Shown here: one piece after another, positions 1 to 7,654 of the stretch
How the letters are laid out: each line of letters opens with the position of its first letter
How positions within the stretch are numbered: position 1 is the first letter of the stretch
DNA from: Belnapia sp. F-4-1
GTDB taxonomy: Bacteria > Pseudomonadota > Alphaproteobacteria > Acetobacterales > Acetobacteraceae
DNA length: 64,000 nucleotides
Assembly: GCF_000802185.1 (NCBI RefSeq)
Contig: NZ_KN676113.1
Coordinates: 2,667,011-2,731,010, forward strand
Reading direction: 5' to 3'
Made by a program: the position numbers and the translations under genes
Notes under the pieces: model-generated
Database searches by the model: none
What the model was told of the DNA's origin: nothing
The model's input: only the letters and a program-made list of their open reading frames with translations

Positions 1-2
1 TT

Positions 3-941
3 GGCGCCGTCATGGCCTATGGCAGCCCGGAGCAGCGCCGCCTCGCCGCCGGGCTTGTGCTCGGAGGCGACAAGCCGGCCATCTGCATCACCGAGCCCGA
101 GGCCGGCTCCGCCGCGACCGAGATGACGACGCGCGCCGTCCGCCGCGGCGACGGCTGGGTGATCGACGGGGTGAAGCATTGGATCACCGGCGGCGGCGTT
201 TCCCGCCTGCACCTGATTTTCGCCCGAGCCTTCGAGGAGGGGCGGGACCTCGGCATCGGCGGCTTCCTCGTGGTGCGGGAGGGGGAGCGGGACCCGCCCG
301 GCCTCGTCATCCATCGCCGCATCCCCTCCATGGGGCTGAAGGGCATGCCGGAGGCGGAAATCCGCTTCGAGGGGCTGGTGGTGCCGGATGCGATGGTGCT
401 GCACCCGCCGGGCGGCTTCGCCCGCGGCTTCGGCCGGCTGATGGATGCCTATAACGGCCAGCGCGTCGGCGCGGCGACGGTGGCCCTCGGCATCGCCGCC
501 GGGGCCTATCGGCAGGCGCTCGACTATGCCGGGCGGCGGCACCAGTTCGGCCGGCCGATCGCCGAGTTCCAGGGCGTCGGCTGGATGCTGGCCGACATGT
601 CGATCAAGCTGGAGGCGGCCCGCGCCCTGATCTGGCGCGCCGCGCGCAGCGCCGGGCCGGCGGGCTTTCCCGACCGGCTGGCCGCCGCCCAGGCCAAGGT
701 GCTGGCGGCCGATACCGCCATCGAGGTCACCAACAATGCCCTCCAGCTCTGGGGCGCCGCCGGCTACAGCCGGGAGAACCCGCTGGAGCGGATGGTGCGC
801 GACGCGCGGATGTTCGCCATCGCCGGCGGCACCGCCCAGGTGCTGCGGACCCAGGTGGCGGAGCAGATTCTCGGCCGCAAGCTGCCGCAGACTCGCGACG
901 GCTTCCTGCGCCAGGCGGCGGCGGAGGCCGGTCGCGATTGA
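3..941 (+). CDS. Acyl-CoA dehydrogenase-fold enzyme, 5' end outside window; 3-sulfinopropanoyl-CoA desulfinase-like
   Basis: The frame is open to the window edge and the product lacks roughly the first 70-80 residues of the ~380-390 usual for the family, so the ATG at 12 is probably internal. The flavin/substrate-binding segment ITEPEAGSAATEM and the C-terminal ACAD domain, ending AIAGGTAQVLRTQVAEQILG, are clear. The usual catalytic Glu just before GT near the C-terminus is Gly here, and the alternative isovaleryl-CoA dehydrogenase-type Glu site reads YNGQRVG with Gln. That Gln pattern is what I recall for 3-sulfinopropanoyl-CoA desulfinases (Acd type), which remove sulfite rather than hydrogen. 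Family membership is firm; the desulfinase reading is inference. Confidence 0.88.
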   Translation, partial: GAVMAYGSPEQRRLAAGLVLGGDKPAICITEPEAGSAATEMTTRAVRRGDGWVIDGVKHWITGGGVSRLHLIFARAFEEGRDLGIGGFLVVREGERDPPGLVIHRRIPSMGLKGMPEAEIRFEGLVVPDAMVLHPPGGFARGFGRLMDAYNGQRVGAATVALGIAAGAYRQALDYAGRRHQFGRPIAEFQGVGWMLADMSIKLEAARALIWRAARSAGPAGFPDRLAAAQAKVLAADTAIEVTNNALQLWGAAGYSRENPLERMVRDARMFAIAGGTAQVLRTQVAEQILGRKLPQTRDGFLRQAAAEAGRD

Positions 942-1032
942 CTCGGGCAGGGGCTTCGCTTATCCCGCGCCCTCCCCGGCGGTGGTGCGAGCCCCCGCCG
1001 CAACCCCTTCGCCTTGCCAGTGAGTCCGCGTC

Positions 1033-1158
1033 ATGAAGATCCGCAACAGCCTCAAGACCGCCAAGACGCGCGACAAGAACTGCGTGGTGGTGCGCCGCCG
1101 CGGCCGCCTCTACGTGCTGAACAAGAAGAACCCGCGCCTGAAGGCCCGCCAGGGCTAA
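1033..1158 (+). CDS. rpmJ: 50S ribosomal protein bL36, cysteine-poor form
   Basis: This 41-residue protein starts [16 protein letters not shown] and ends NPRLKARQG, the usual bL36 form of alphaproteobacteria. Only one Cys remains, so it is the zinc-independent (C-minus) type rather than the four-ligand zinc ribbon form. It is a structural component of the large ribosomal subunit. It stands alone between the upstream dehydrogenase and a strong terminator. No good Shine-Dalgarno sequence is visible. Length, charge and sequence make the call secure. Confidence 0.97.
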   Translation: MKIRNSLKTAKTRDKNCVVVRRRGRLYVLNKKNPRLKARQG

Positions 1159-1191
1159 GCACCGGCCTCAGGGCCGTCCATCAGGGGTTCG

Positions 1192-1225
1192 AACCCGCCG
1201 CCGGCATCGCCGCGGCGGGTTTTTC
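1192..1225 (+). terminator. Rho-independent terminator of rpmJ
   Basis: The arms CCCGCCGC and GCGGCGGG form a GC hairpin with a ten-base loop, followed by a run of five T on the plus strand. It lies about 35 bases after the rpmJ stop and just before the convergent gene at 1230. Confidence 0.8.
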
Positions 1226-1229
1226 TGCG

Positions 1230-1586
1230 TCATTGGGGCTTGAGCGTCTCCGTCCCCAGTCCGCCGCCGGTGGTCCAGGTGCCGCGCAGGCTGCCATCCG
1301 GCTCCACGCCGTAGATCGCGACGCCCGGCCGGTTGTCCACGACGAAGGAGATGGCCAGCATCCCACTCTGGATCAGGCCGAGGCCGATGATCTGGGCGTT
1401 GCCCACCAGCCAGCGGGCCAGCCAGGCGCCGTTCGGCCCCTCGCGCAGTTCGAAGCTGCCTTCATAGGGCGTGCCGTCGGGGTTCTGCCCCTCGATCGCG
1501 TAGCGGCCCTCGCGGAGCTGGGCGAAGGCGGCAGGGGCGATGGCGAGTAGGCCGAGGGCCAGCAGGAAGACGCGGCGCAGGGACAA
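1230..1586 (-). CDS. Small exported protein of unknown function
   Basis: About 118 residues. I chose the TTG at 1586 because GGAG lies six bases before it, and this start gives a clean signal peptide (MSLRRVFLLALGLLAIAP, cleavage after AFA). The mature part is about 95 residues, rich in Gly, with a repeated pattern around GRYAIEGQNPDGTPYEGSF and VEPDGSLRGTWTTGGG. This resembles small periplasmic beta proteins found in Acetobacteraceae, but I recognise no named family. It is convergent with rpmJ and divergent from glcD. Function is unknown. Confidence 0.7.
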   Translation of the reverse strand: MSLRRVFLLALGLLAIAPAAFAQLREGRYAIEGQNPDGTPYEGSFELREGPNGAWLARWLVGNAQIIGLGLIQSGMLAISFVVDNRPGVAIYGVEPDGSLRGTWTTGGGLGTETLKPQ

Positions 1587-1705
1587 GGGAGGCTCCGGGA
1601 GGAAAAGGCGGCGGAGAGTGACGCCGCGACCCCGCCGGAGCAAGCCCGGCGCTTGCCCCACGCGCCCCATCTGCCCATTTTCAGCGGAACGGAGGATTGC
1701 GCGCC

Positions 1706-3151
1706 ATGATCGACCTGCCCGCCCCGAAGCCCGATGTCCTGGCCCGCCGCGACGAGATCCTGGCCGGCCTTCGCGCCCTGCTGCCCGGCGACGGCGTCAT
1801 CACCGAGCCGGCCCGCGTCAAGCCCTACGAGACGGACGGGCTCTCGGCCTATCGCCAGCCGCCGCTGGCCGTCGCGCTGCCGCGGACGACGGAGGAGGTG
1901 GCGGCGATCCTCGGCTTCTGCCACCGCAACGGCGTCCGCGTCGTGCCGCGCGGGGCGGGGACGAGCCTCTCCGGCGGGGCGCTGCCGCTGGCGGATTCCG
2001 TGGTGCTCGGGCTGATGCGGATGAACCGGATCATTGAGGTCGACTACGCCAACCGCCTCGCCGTGGTGGAGGCGGGCGTCACCAATCTCGGCATCACCAA
2101 CCATATCGCCGCCGACGGCTTCTTCTATGCACCCGACCCGTCCTCGCAGCTCGCCTGCATGATCGGCGGCAATGTCGGGATGAACTCCGGCGGGGCGCAT
2201 TGCCTCAAATACGGCGTCACCGCCAACAACCTGCTCGGCCTCAAGGCCGTCACCGTCGAGGGCGAGATCGTCGAGCTCGGCGGCCGGCACCTCGACGCGG
2301 CGGGCTATGACTGGCTCGGGCTGCTGACCGGCTCCGAGGGGCAGCTCGCCGTGGTGACGGAGGTGACGGTGCGCATCCTCCATGCGCCGGAGGGGCAGCG
2401 GGCGATGCTCGCCGCCTTCAAGGGGACGGAGATCGCGGGTGCGGCGGTCGATGCGATCATCGGCAGCGGCATCATCCCCGTCGCGCTCGAGTTCATGGAC
2501 CGGCCCTGCATCCATGCCTGCGAGGCCTTCGCCCATGCCGGCTACCCGCTGGATGCCGAGGCCATGCTCATCATCGAGGTCGAGGGCAGCGTCGAGGAGC
2601 AGGACATGCTGCTCGGCAAGCTGAAGGAGATCTGCTCCCGCTTCGACCCGATCAGCCTCAAGGTCGCGCAGACCGTGGAGGAATCCATGGCGATCTGGAA
2701 GGGGCGGAAGGGCGCCTTCGGCGCGGTCGGCCGCATCTCGCCCGACTATCTCTGCATGGACGGCACCATCCCGACCGGCGAGCTGCCGCATGTGCTGCGC
2801 CGCATCGGCGAGATGAGCGCGGAGTACGGGCTGCAGGTGGCGAACGTCTTCCATGCCGGGGACGGCAACCTGCACCCGCTCATCATGTTCGATGCCAATG
2901 ATGCCGAGAGCTTTCGCCGCGCAGAGGCCTTCGGCGCCGACATCCTCAAGCTTTGTGTCGAGGTCGGCGGCTGCCTCACCGGCGAGCATGGCGTCGGTGT
3001 CGAGAAGCGGGACCTGATGCCGGTGCAGTTCACGCCCTTCGAGCTGGACCAGATGCGGGCGCTGAAATCGGCCTTCGACCCGCAATGGCTGCTCAACCCG
3101 GCCAAGGTCTTTCCGCTCGAGGGCAACCCGGTGCTGCGGCAGGCGGCATGA
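1706..3151 (+). CDS. glcD: Glycolate oxidase FAD-linked subunit GlcD
   Basis: 481 residues, the usual GlcD length. It oxidises glycolate (or D-lactate-type hydroxy acids) to the keto acid on FAD, passing electrons through GlcF to the membrane quinone pool. The PCMH-type FAD domain shows PRGAGTSLSGGALPLAD and GGNVGMNSGGAHCLKYG. The C-terminal cap has HAGDGNLHPLIMFD and GEHGVGVEKR. ATG 1706 follows GGAGGA by nine bases; a TTG at 1697 directly abuts that site and is unlikely. The stop overlaps the glcE start by four bases, so the two are translationally coupled. Confidence 0.95.
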   Translation: MIDLPAPKPDVLARRDEILAGLRALLPGDGVITEPARVKPYETDGLSAYRQPPLAVALPRTTEEVAAILGFCHRNGVRVVPRGAGTSLSGGALPLADSVVLGLMRMNRIIEVDYANRLAVVEAGVTNLGITNHIAADGFFYAPDPSSQLACMIGGNVGMNSGGAHCLKYGVTANNLLGLKAVTVEGEIVELGGRHLDAAGYDWLGLLTGSEGQLAVVTEVTVRILHAPEGQRAMLAAFKGTEIAGAAVDAIIGSGIIPVALEFMDRPCIHACEAFAHAGYPLDAEAMLIIEVEGSVEEQDMLLGKLKEICSRFDPISLKVAQTVEESMAIWKGRKGAFGAVGRISPDYLCMDGTIPTGELPHVLRRIGEMSAEYGLQVANVFHAGDGNLHPLIMFDANDAESFRRAEAFGADILKLCVEVGGCLTGEHGVGVEKRDLMPVQFTPFELDQMRALKSAFDPQWLLNPAKVFPLEGNPVLRQAA

Positions 3152-4311
3152 GCGACGTCCTGGCGCCCGCCGACGAGGCGGGGGTTGCGGCGGCGGTCGC
3201 CGAGGCTGCCAGGGCGGGCGAGCCGCTGGCGGTCGAGGGGCGGGGCACCAAGCGGGCGATGCTGCGGCCGGTGCAGGCGGCGCGGACGCTCTCGCTGCGC
3301 AACCTCAGCGGCATCACCCTCTACCGGCCGCAGGAGCTGATTCTTTCCGCCCGTGCGGGGACGCCGCTGGCGGAGATCGAGGCGGCGCTGGCCGAGCACG
3401 GGCAGCAGGTGGTCGCCGAGCCGCCGGTGCTCGCTGCGATCTTCGGCGGCGGGCAGGGGCCGAGCATCGGCGGGCTCGTCGCCACCAACCTGTCCGGGCC
3501 GCGGCGCATCACCGCCGGGGCGATGCGCGACCATGTCATGGGCATCCGCGCGGTGAACGGGCTGGGCGAGGCCTTCCACAATGGCGGGCGGGTGTTGAAG
3601 AACGTCACCGGCCTCGACCTCTGCAAGCTGCTGACCGGGGCGCATGGCACGCTCGGCGTCCTCACCGAGGTGACGCTGAAGGTGCTGCCGGCGGCCGAGC
3701 GCAGCGGGACTCTGGCCATCGCCGTGCCGGACCTGGAGACGGGGGTGCGGGCGCTCTCGGCCGGACTTGGCAGCCCCTATGGGGTGAACGGCGCGGCGCT
3801 GCTGGCGGGCGAGGCGCCGCGCGCCCTGCTACGGATCGAGGAGTTTTCCGAATCCGTCGCCTATCGCCTGGGCCGACTGCGCGAGGCGCTGGAGCGGTTC
3901 GGCGATGCCGCCGTGATCGAGGATGTGGAAAGCCGCGAGTTGTGGCGCGGCATCCGCGAGGCGGAGCCGCTCGCCGCCCAGCCCGAGGATGCGGTGTGGC
4001 GCGTCTCGGTGCAGCCGACGGCGGGGCCGGGCGTGGTTGCCGCGGCGGGGCTGCCGCGGGCGTTGCTCGACTGGGGCGGCGGGCTGGTCTGGCTGGCAGG
4101 GCCGGCGACGGCCGACTCCCATCGGCGGGTGATGGGGGCGGCGCGGACGGCGGGCGGCAGCTTCACCCTGTTCCGCGCGCCGGAGCCGCTGCGCGCGGCC
4201 GTGCCGGTGCTGCCGGAGGAGGGCAAGGTGCTGGCCGCGATCCGCGAGCGCATCCGTGCGGTGATGGACCCGAAGGGCATCCTCAGCCCAGGGAGGATGT
4301 ACGCCGGGTAG
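3148..4311 (+). CDS. glcE: Glycolate oxidase FAD-binding subunit GlcE
   Basis: 387 residues, starting on ATGA shared with the glcD stop. It is the second FAD-domain subunit of the glycolate oxidase complex. The nucleotide-binding segment has SIGGLVATNLSGPRR and, further on, HNGGRVLKNVTGLDLCKLL and GTLGVLTEVTLKVLP. It lacks the long substrate cap of GlcD, as expected for GlcE. In most genomes glcF follows directly; here glcF lies 3.3 kb downstream behind an unrelated insert. Confidence 0.94.
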   Translation: MSDVLAPADEAGVAAAVAEAARAGEPLAVEGRGTKRAMLRPVQAARTLSLRNLSGITLYRPQELILSARAGTPLAEIEAALAEHGQQVVAEPPVLAAIFGGGQGPSIGGLVATNLSGPRRITAGAMRDHVMGIRAVNGLGEAFHNGGRVLKNVTGLDLCKLLTGAHGTLGVLTEVTLKVLPAAERSGTLAIAVPDLETGVRALSAGLGSPYGVNGAALLAGEAPRALLRIEEFSESVAYRLGRLREALERFGDAAVIEDVESRELWRGIREAEPLAAQPEDAVWRVSVQPTAGPGVVAAAGLPRALLDWGGGLVWLAGPATADSHRRVMGAARTAGGSFTLFRAPEPLRAAVPVLPEEGKVLAAIRERIRAVMDPKGILSPGRMYAG

Positions 4312-4437
4312 GGAACGGGTTGCGGGGCGGCGACGGCGCTCGATGCCGTCCATGGCAAGGACGTGACCTTCGACGCCACCTCGCCGGGGAATGCTGGAAG
4401 CCCGACGGCTTAGGCGATGCCGCCAGGAGAAGGCGGG

Positions 4438-4674
4438 ATGAGCGGCATCCACTGGGTGTTCAACGATCAGGCCCGGCGGCAGGTGGGCGCGCTCGCGCCC
4501 GACTGGAACGCGCTGACGGCACAGGTCGAGGCGCATCATGCCGCGACGGGGTCGTGGTGCCTCTGGGCGAGGGAGGCCGGCGGCCTTCAATCCTTAAACC
4601 GGTTGAGGTCCGGCGGGACCAGAGCCTTGAATCGCATCGGCTTCTGGGTGGAGTTTGAGGGTTTGAAGGATTGA
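4438..4674 (+). CDS. Possible small protein of unknown function
   Basis: A 78-codon frame starting MSGIHWVFNDQARRQVGALA. AGGAGA lies about eight bases upstream of ATG 4438. The first part looks protein-like. The last part runs through an imperfect inverted repeat (4584-4676), so the 3' half may be chance coding. No family is recognised. The preceding stretch 4312-4437 holds no convincing gene and may be decayed coding sequence. Doubtful but supportable. Confidence 0.3.
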   Translation: MSGIHWVFNDQARRQVGALAPDWNALTAQVEAHHAATGSWCLWAREAGGLQSLNRLRSGGTRALNRIGFWVEFEGLKD

Positions 4675-4676
4675 GG
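4584..4676. repeat. Imperfect inverted repeat in the post-glcE gap
   Basis: The left arm CCTTCAATCCTTAAACC (4584-4600) is matched in inverted orientation by a segment at 4660-4676 with about two differences. The arms are ~60 bases apart. They sit at the junction between glcE and the SGNH/OpgC insert, where local AT content rises (the 4721-4745 stretch is also AT-rich). They could be a mobile-element scar or a long-range hairpin. No transposase frame remains between them. Confidence 0.35.
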
Positions 4677-4775
4677 GTGCTTCCGGCCTGGGTTCGGGGA
4701 AGCCGAGGCAGCAGTCAGAATTTGACAATATTCCTATAGCTTCGGCGAGGCACCGGGGGCAAGGGAAACCCGTCC

Positions 4776-5522
4776 TCAGCGGCCGGCGATGCGGCGGGGG
4801 CCGGCGGCGTCCACCATGGCATGGGTGAGGGCCTGGGCCAGGCAGTCATAGCCGTGGTCGTTGTGGTGCAGCCCATCGGGGCCGATCATCTCGGCACTCG
4901 GCGTACCGGCGGCCGCCCAGGCCTCCATCAGCGCGGCGCGGGAGAAAAGCGGGACGTGCAGGCGCGCGGCGGTGTCGCGGATCGCCCGGTCGAAACGCTC
5001 GAAATTCGGGCTGGCCAGGATGCGGGGGGCGCGCTGGCTGTCCATCAGCACGACATCGACGCCGCGGGCACGGAGGCGCCCGATGCCATCCTCCAGCAGG
5101 GCGGTGAAGTCCTCGGGCGCCATGCCGCGCAGCACCGCATTGGCGCCGGCCTGCCAGATGACCAGGGTGGGACGGGCCTGGATCACGTCCGCCTCCAGCC
5201 GGGCCATCATCTCCGTCACGTCCTCGCCGCCGCGGCCGCGGTTCAGCACGGTGAGCCGGGCCTCGGGCAGGGCGGCGTGGAGCCCGGCCTCGAGCCGGGC
5301 GGGGTAGGTGCGGTCCTGGCCGCTGGCGCCGGAGCCCTCGGTAGAAGAGGAGCCGAAGGCAATGACCGTCACCGGCCGGCCCTGGACGAGCGCGGCGCGG
5401 GTGGCGGGGAGGGAAAGGCGCTGGGCCGGGGCGGAGGGGCAGGGCTCCTCCGCACGGAGCGGGACCGGGCCGGTGAGCAGCAGGGCAAGGCCAAGCAGCA
5501 AGGCGGGGGGGAGGGCACGCAT
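4776..5522 (-). CDS. Exported SGNH/GDSL-type hydrolase (active-site residues present)
   Basis: 248 residues with a signal peptide (MRALPPALLLGLALLLTG, cut after LRA). Block I reads FGSSSTEGSG, with Ser59 at the nucleophile place of GDS. Block III is WQAGANA. The terminal DxxH is in GPDGLHHNDHG, so a full Ser-His-Asp set is visible. Such enzymes are esterases, often O-acetyl or O-acyl esterases on glycans, acting in the periplasm. ATG 5522 is chosen for the signal peptide; the only purine-rich site abuts it directly. It is divergent from the OpgC-like gene and paralogous to 6830-7591. Confidence 0.88.
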   Translation of the reverse strand: MRALPPALLLGLALLLTGPVPLRAEEPCPSAPAQRLSLPATRAALVQGRPVTVIAFGSSSTEGSGASGQDRTYPARLEAGLHAALPEARLTVLNRGRGGEDVTEMMARLEADVIQARPTLVIWQAGANAVLRGMAPEDFTALLEDGIGRLRARGVDVVLMDSQRAPRILASPNFERFDRAIRDTAARLHVPLFSRAALMEAWAAAGTPSAEMIGPDGLHHNDHGYDCLAQALTHAMVDAAGPRRIAGR

Positions 5523-5621
5523 CTCCCCACGCTGCCGCAAGCGGGGGCGGCGCGCCAGTCCCGAAAAGGCGTGGCTTGCGCCCTGGCCGCAGGGCAGCCA
5601 TGTGTGCGCCCGGAGGTGGCG

Positions 5622-6833
5622 ATGCGGGGGCTCATCCGGGGCATGCAACCGGTGGCGGGCAAGCCGGTCCGCGACCTCCGGGCCGATGTCTTCCGGGGCA
5701 TCGCCCTGTGGTTCATCCTGATCGACCACATCCCAGGCAACTGGCTGGGCGGGCTGACCCTCAGGAACGTCGCGCTCTGCGACGCCACGGAGGCCTTCGT
5801 GCTGCTGGCCGGCTATGCGGCGGGGCTGGCCTACGGGGCGGTGCTGGACCGCAGGGGCTGGGCCTTCGCGGCGGCGGCGCTGCTGCGGCGCCTCGGCACC
5901 CTCTACGTCGCGCATATCTTCCTCTTCGTCGTTTTCACCGCCCAGGTCGGCTATTCCGCCGCGGCGCTGGAGAGTTCGGCCTACCTGGACGAGATGCACC
6001 TCGATGCATTCGGCGAACAACCTTATCTTGCGTTGCTTCAGGCTTTGTTACTTCGCTTCCAGCCGGCCTTCCTCGACATCCTGCCGCTCTACATCGCGCT
6101 GCTGCTGATGCTGGTGCCGGTGTTGCCGCTGCTGCGGCGGCCGCTGCTGCTGCTGGGGCTTTCCGGCTTAGCCTATGCCGGGGTGCGGGTGCTCGACATC
6201 AACCTGCCGAACTGGACCGGGGGGGGCTGGTTCTTCAACCCGCTGGCCTGGCAGCTGCTGTTCTTCACAGGGGCGCTGCTCGGCTATGCGCCGCGGCGGC
6301 GGGGGCCGGCGCCGGCGGTGCCCTTCCATCCGCTGCTGATCGGGGCGGCGGCGGCGGTGCTGGTGCTTGGCCTCGGCATCGTGCTGCTCGGGGATTACGG
6401 CGAGCAGTGGCTGGCGGCGCTGCCGCAGCCGCTGGCCGACCTGCTGACCACCATCGACAAGACCGGGCTGCACCCATTCCGGCTGCTCTCGGTCCTCGCC
6501 CTGGCCTATCTCGTTGGGCATGCAGTGCCGCGGGGGGCGCATTGGCTGCGGAGCCGGGCGGCGGCGCCCTTCGTGCTGATGGGCCAGCACGGGCTGCCGG
6601 TGTTCTGCGCCGGCATCTTCCTCGCCTTCCTTGGCCGGCTGGCACTGGAGATGGACGATCGCTGGCCGATGCAGCTGGCGGTCAACCTGGCGGGGCTGGC
6701 GGCGCTCGTTTCGATCGGCATCGTCGGCGCCTGGTACCGGATGCGGGAGCATGGTGAATCGCCACATCACGCAACGAATTCGTTGCCTGCCGGCTTGCGG
6801 GCGCCGGTTGGGTCTTCTACGACAGTGACATGA
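5622..6833 (+). CDS. OpgC-family integral membrane acyltransferase
   Basis: About 403 residues with some ten hydrophobic segments. The N-terminus has RDLRADVFRGIALWFILIDH, the OpgC (and acyltransferase-3-like) signature with a catalytic-type His in the first membrane helix, followed by DATEAFVLLAGYAAGLAYG. OpgC proteins transfer succinyl groups to periplasmic glucans; here the acceptor is unknown. ATG 5622 follows GGAGG by five bases. The last ~20 codons after the final helix look like read-through tail. Its TGA overlaps the ATG of the next gene, so it is coupled to an exported SGNH protein, consistent with acyl decoration of an envelope glycan. Confidence 0.88.
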   Translation: MRGLIRGMQPVAGKPVRDLRADVFRGIALWFILIDHIPGNWLGGLTLRNVALCDATEAFVLLAGYAAGLAYGAVLDRRGWAFAAAALLRRLGTLYVAHIFLFVVFTAQVGYSAAALESSAYLDEMHLDAFGEQPYLALLQALLLRFQPAFLDILPLYIALLLMLVPVLPLLRRPLLLLGLSGLAYAGVRVLDINLPNWTGGGWFFNPLAWQLLFFTGALLGYAPRRRGPAPAVPFHPLLIGAAAAVLVLGLGIVLLGDYGEQWLAALPQPLADLLTTIDKTGLHPFRLLSVLALAYLVGHAVPRGAHWLRSRAAAPFVLMGQHGLPVFCAGIFLAFLGRLALEMDDRWPMQLAVNLAGLAALVSIGIVGAWYRMREHGESPHHATNSLPAGLRAPVGSSTTVT

Positions 6834-7591
6834 CCCTCGGCGCCGGCCGCGTCCTGCTGCTGCTCGGCTTGCTCCTGGCCTCGCATCCTGCGCGGGCCGG
6901 CGGCATGGCCTGCGACGCGCCGCTGGACCTGCTGGCCGCCAACGCCGCCCTGCCGGCGACGGCCAGGGCGGCGACCGGGGGGAGCCTCCGCATCCTCGTC
7001 GTCGGCAGCGCCTCGGTGCTGGGGCCGGGGACGAGCGGGCCAAGCGCGGCCTGGCCGGCGCGGCTGGAGGCGCTGATCCGGGCGCGGGTGCCGCAGATCA
7101 GGCTCGAGATGGTGACGCGGGGGGCGCGGGGCCTGACCACGGCGGAGACCGGGGCGATGATCGCCGCCGAGCTGGCGCGGGAGCCCTTCAACCTGGTGCT
7201 CTGGCAGGCGGGGACGGCGGAGGCGGTGCGTGGCCTCGACCTCGACGAGATGGTGGAGGAGCTGAACGAGGGCCTCGGCCGGATCGTCGCCGCGGGGGCG
7301 GATGCGGTGCTGATGGACCAGCAATTCTCCCGCTTCATCCGGGCCAATGCCAATGTCGATGCCTACCGGGATGCGCTGCGGCTGACGGCGGCGGCGCATG
7401 GCGTGCCGGTGCTGCGGCGGTGGGACCTGATGCAGGCCTGGGCGGAGGCGGACATCGTCGATATCGAGCGGGCCGGACGGCACGAGAAGGTGGCGGCGAC
7501 GGACAAGCTCAACGATTGCCTGGCGCAGGCGATGCAGGCGCTGATCCGCGACGGGGTGGCGGAGGCGCGGGGGCGGCCAGGGCAAAGATAA
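6830..7591 (+). CDS. Exported SGNH-fold protein, probably catalytically dead paralogue
   Basis: 253 residues, signal peptide through ASHPARAGG. It aligns along its length with the product of 4776-5522: GSASVLGPGTSG against GSSSTEGSGASG, LWQAGTAEAVRG against IWQAGANAVLRG, and NDCLAQAMQAL against YDCLAQALTHA. The nucleophile Ser of block I is Ala61. The DGLHH Asp-His block is replaced by GRHEKVAATDKL, so the triad is gone. It probably binds glycan or serves as a partner for the OpgC-like acyltransferase, with which it shares a 4-base ATGA overlap. The fold is well supported; inactivity is inferred from the alignment. Confidence 0.85.
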   Translation: MTLGAGRVLLLLGLLLASHPARAGGMACDAPLDLLAANAALPATARAATGGSLRILVVGSASVLGPGTSGPSAAWPARLEALIRARVPQIRLEMVTRGARGLTTAETGAMIAAELAREPFNLVLWQAGTAEAVRGLDLDEMVEELNEGLGRIVAAGADAVLMDQQFSRFIRANANVDAYRDALRLTAAAHGVPVLRRWDLMQAWAEADIVDIERAGRHEKVAATDKLNDCLAQAMQALIRDGVAEARGRPGQR

Positions 7592-7654
7592 GGGGGCAGA
7601 GGCAGAGTTCGTTCGCCCTGTTCGGGGGCGCACGGGGCGGCCTATATCTGTGTC

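Noticed and set aside
1180-1200. tRNA-like GGGGTTCGAACCC segment after rpmJ
   Set aside because: The flanking bases do not form a T arm or cloverleaf; it is the left arm region of the terminator.
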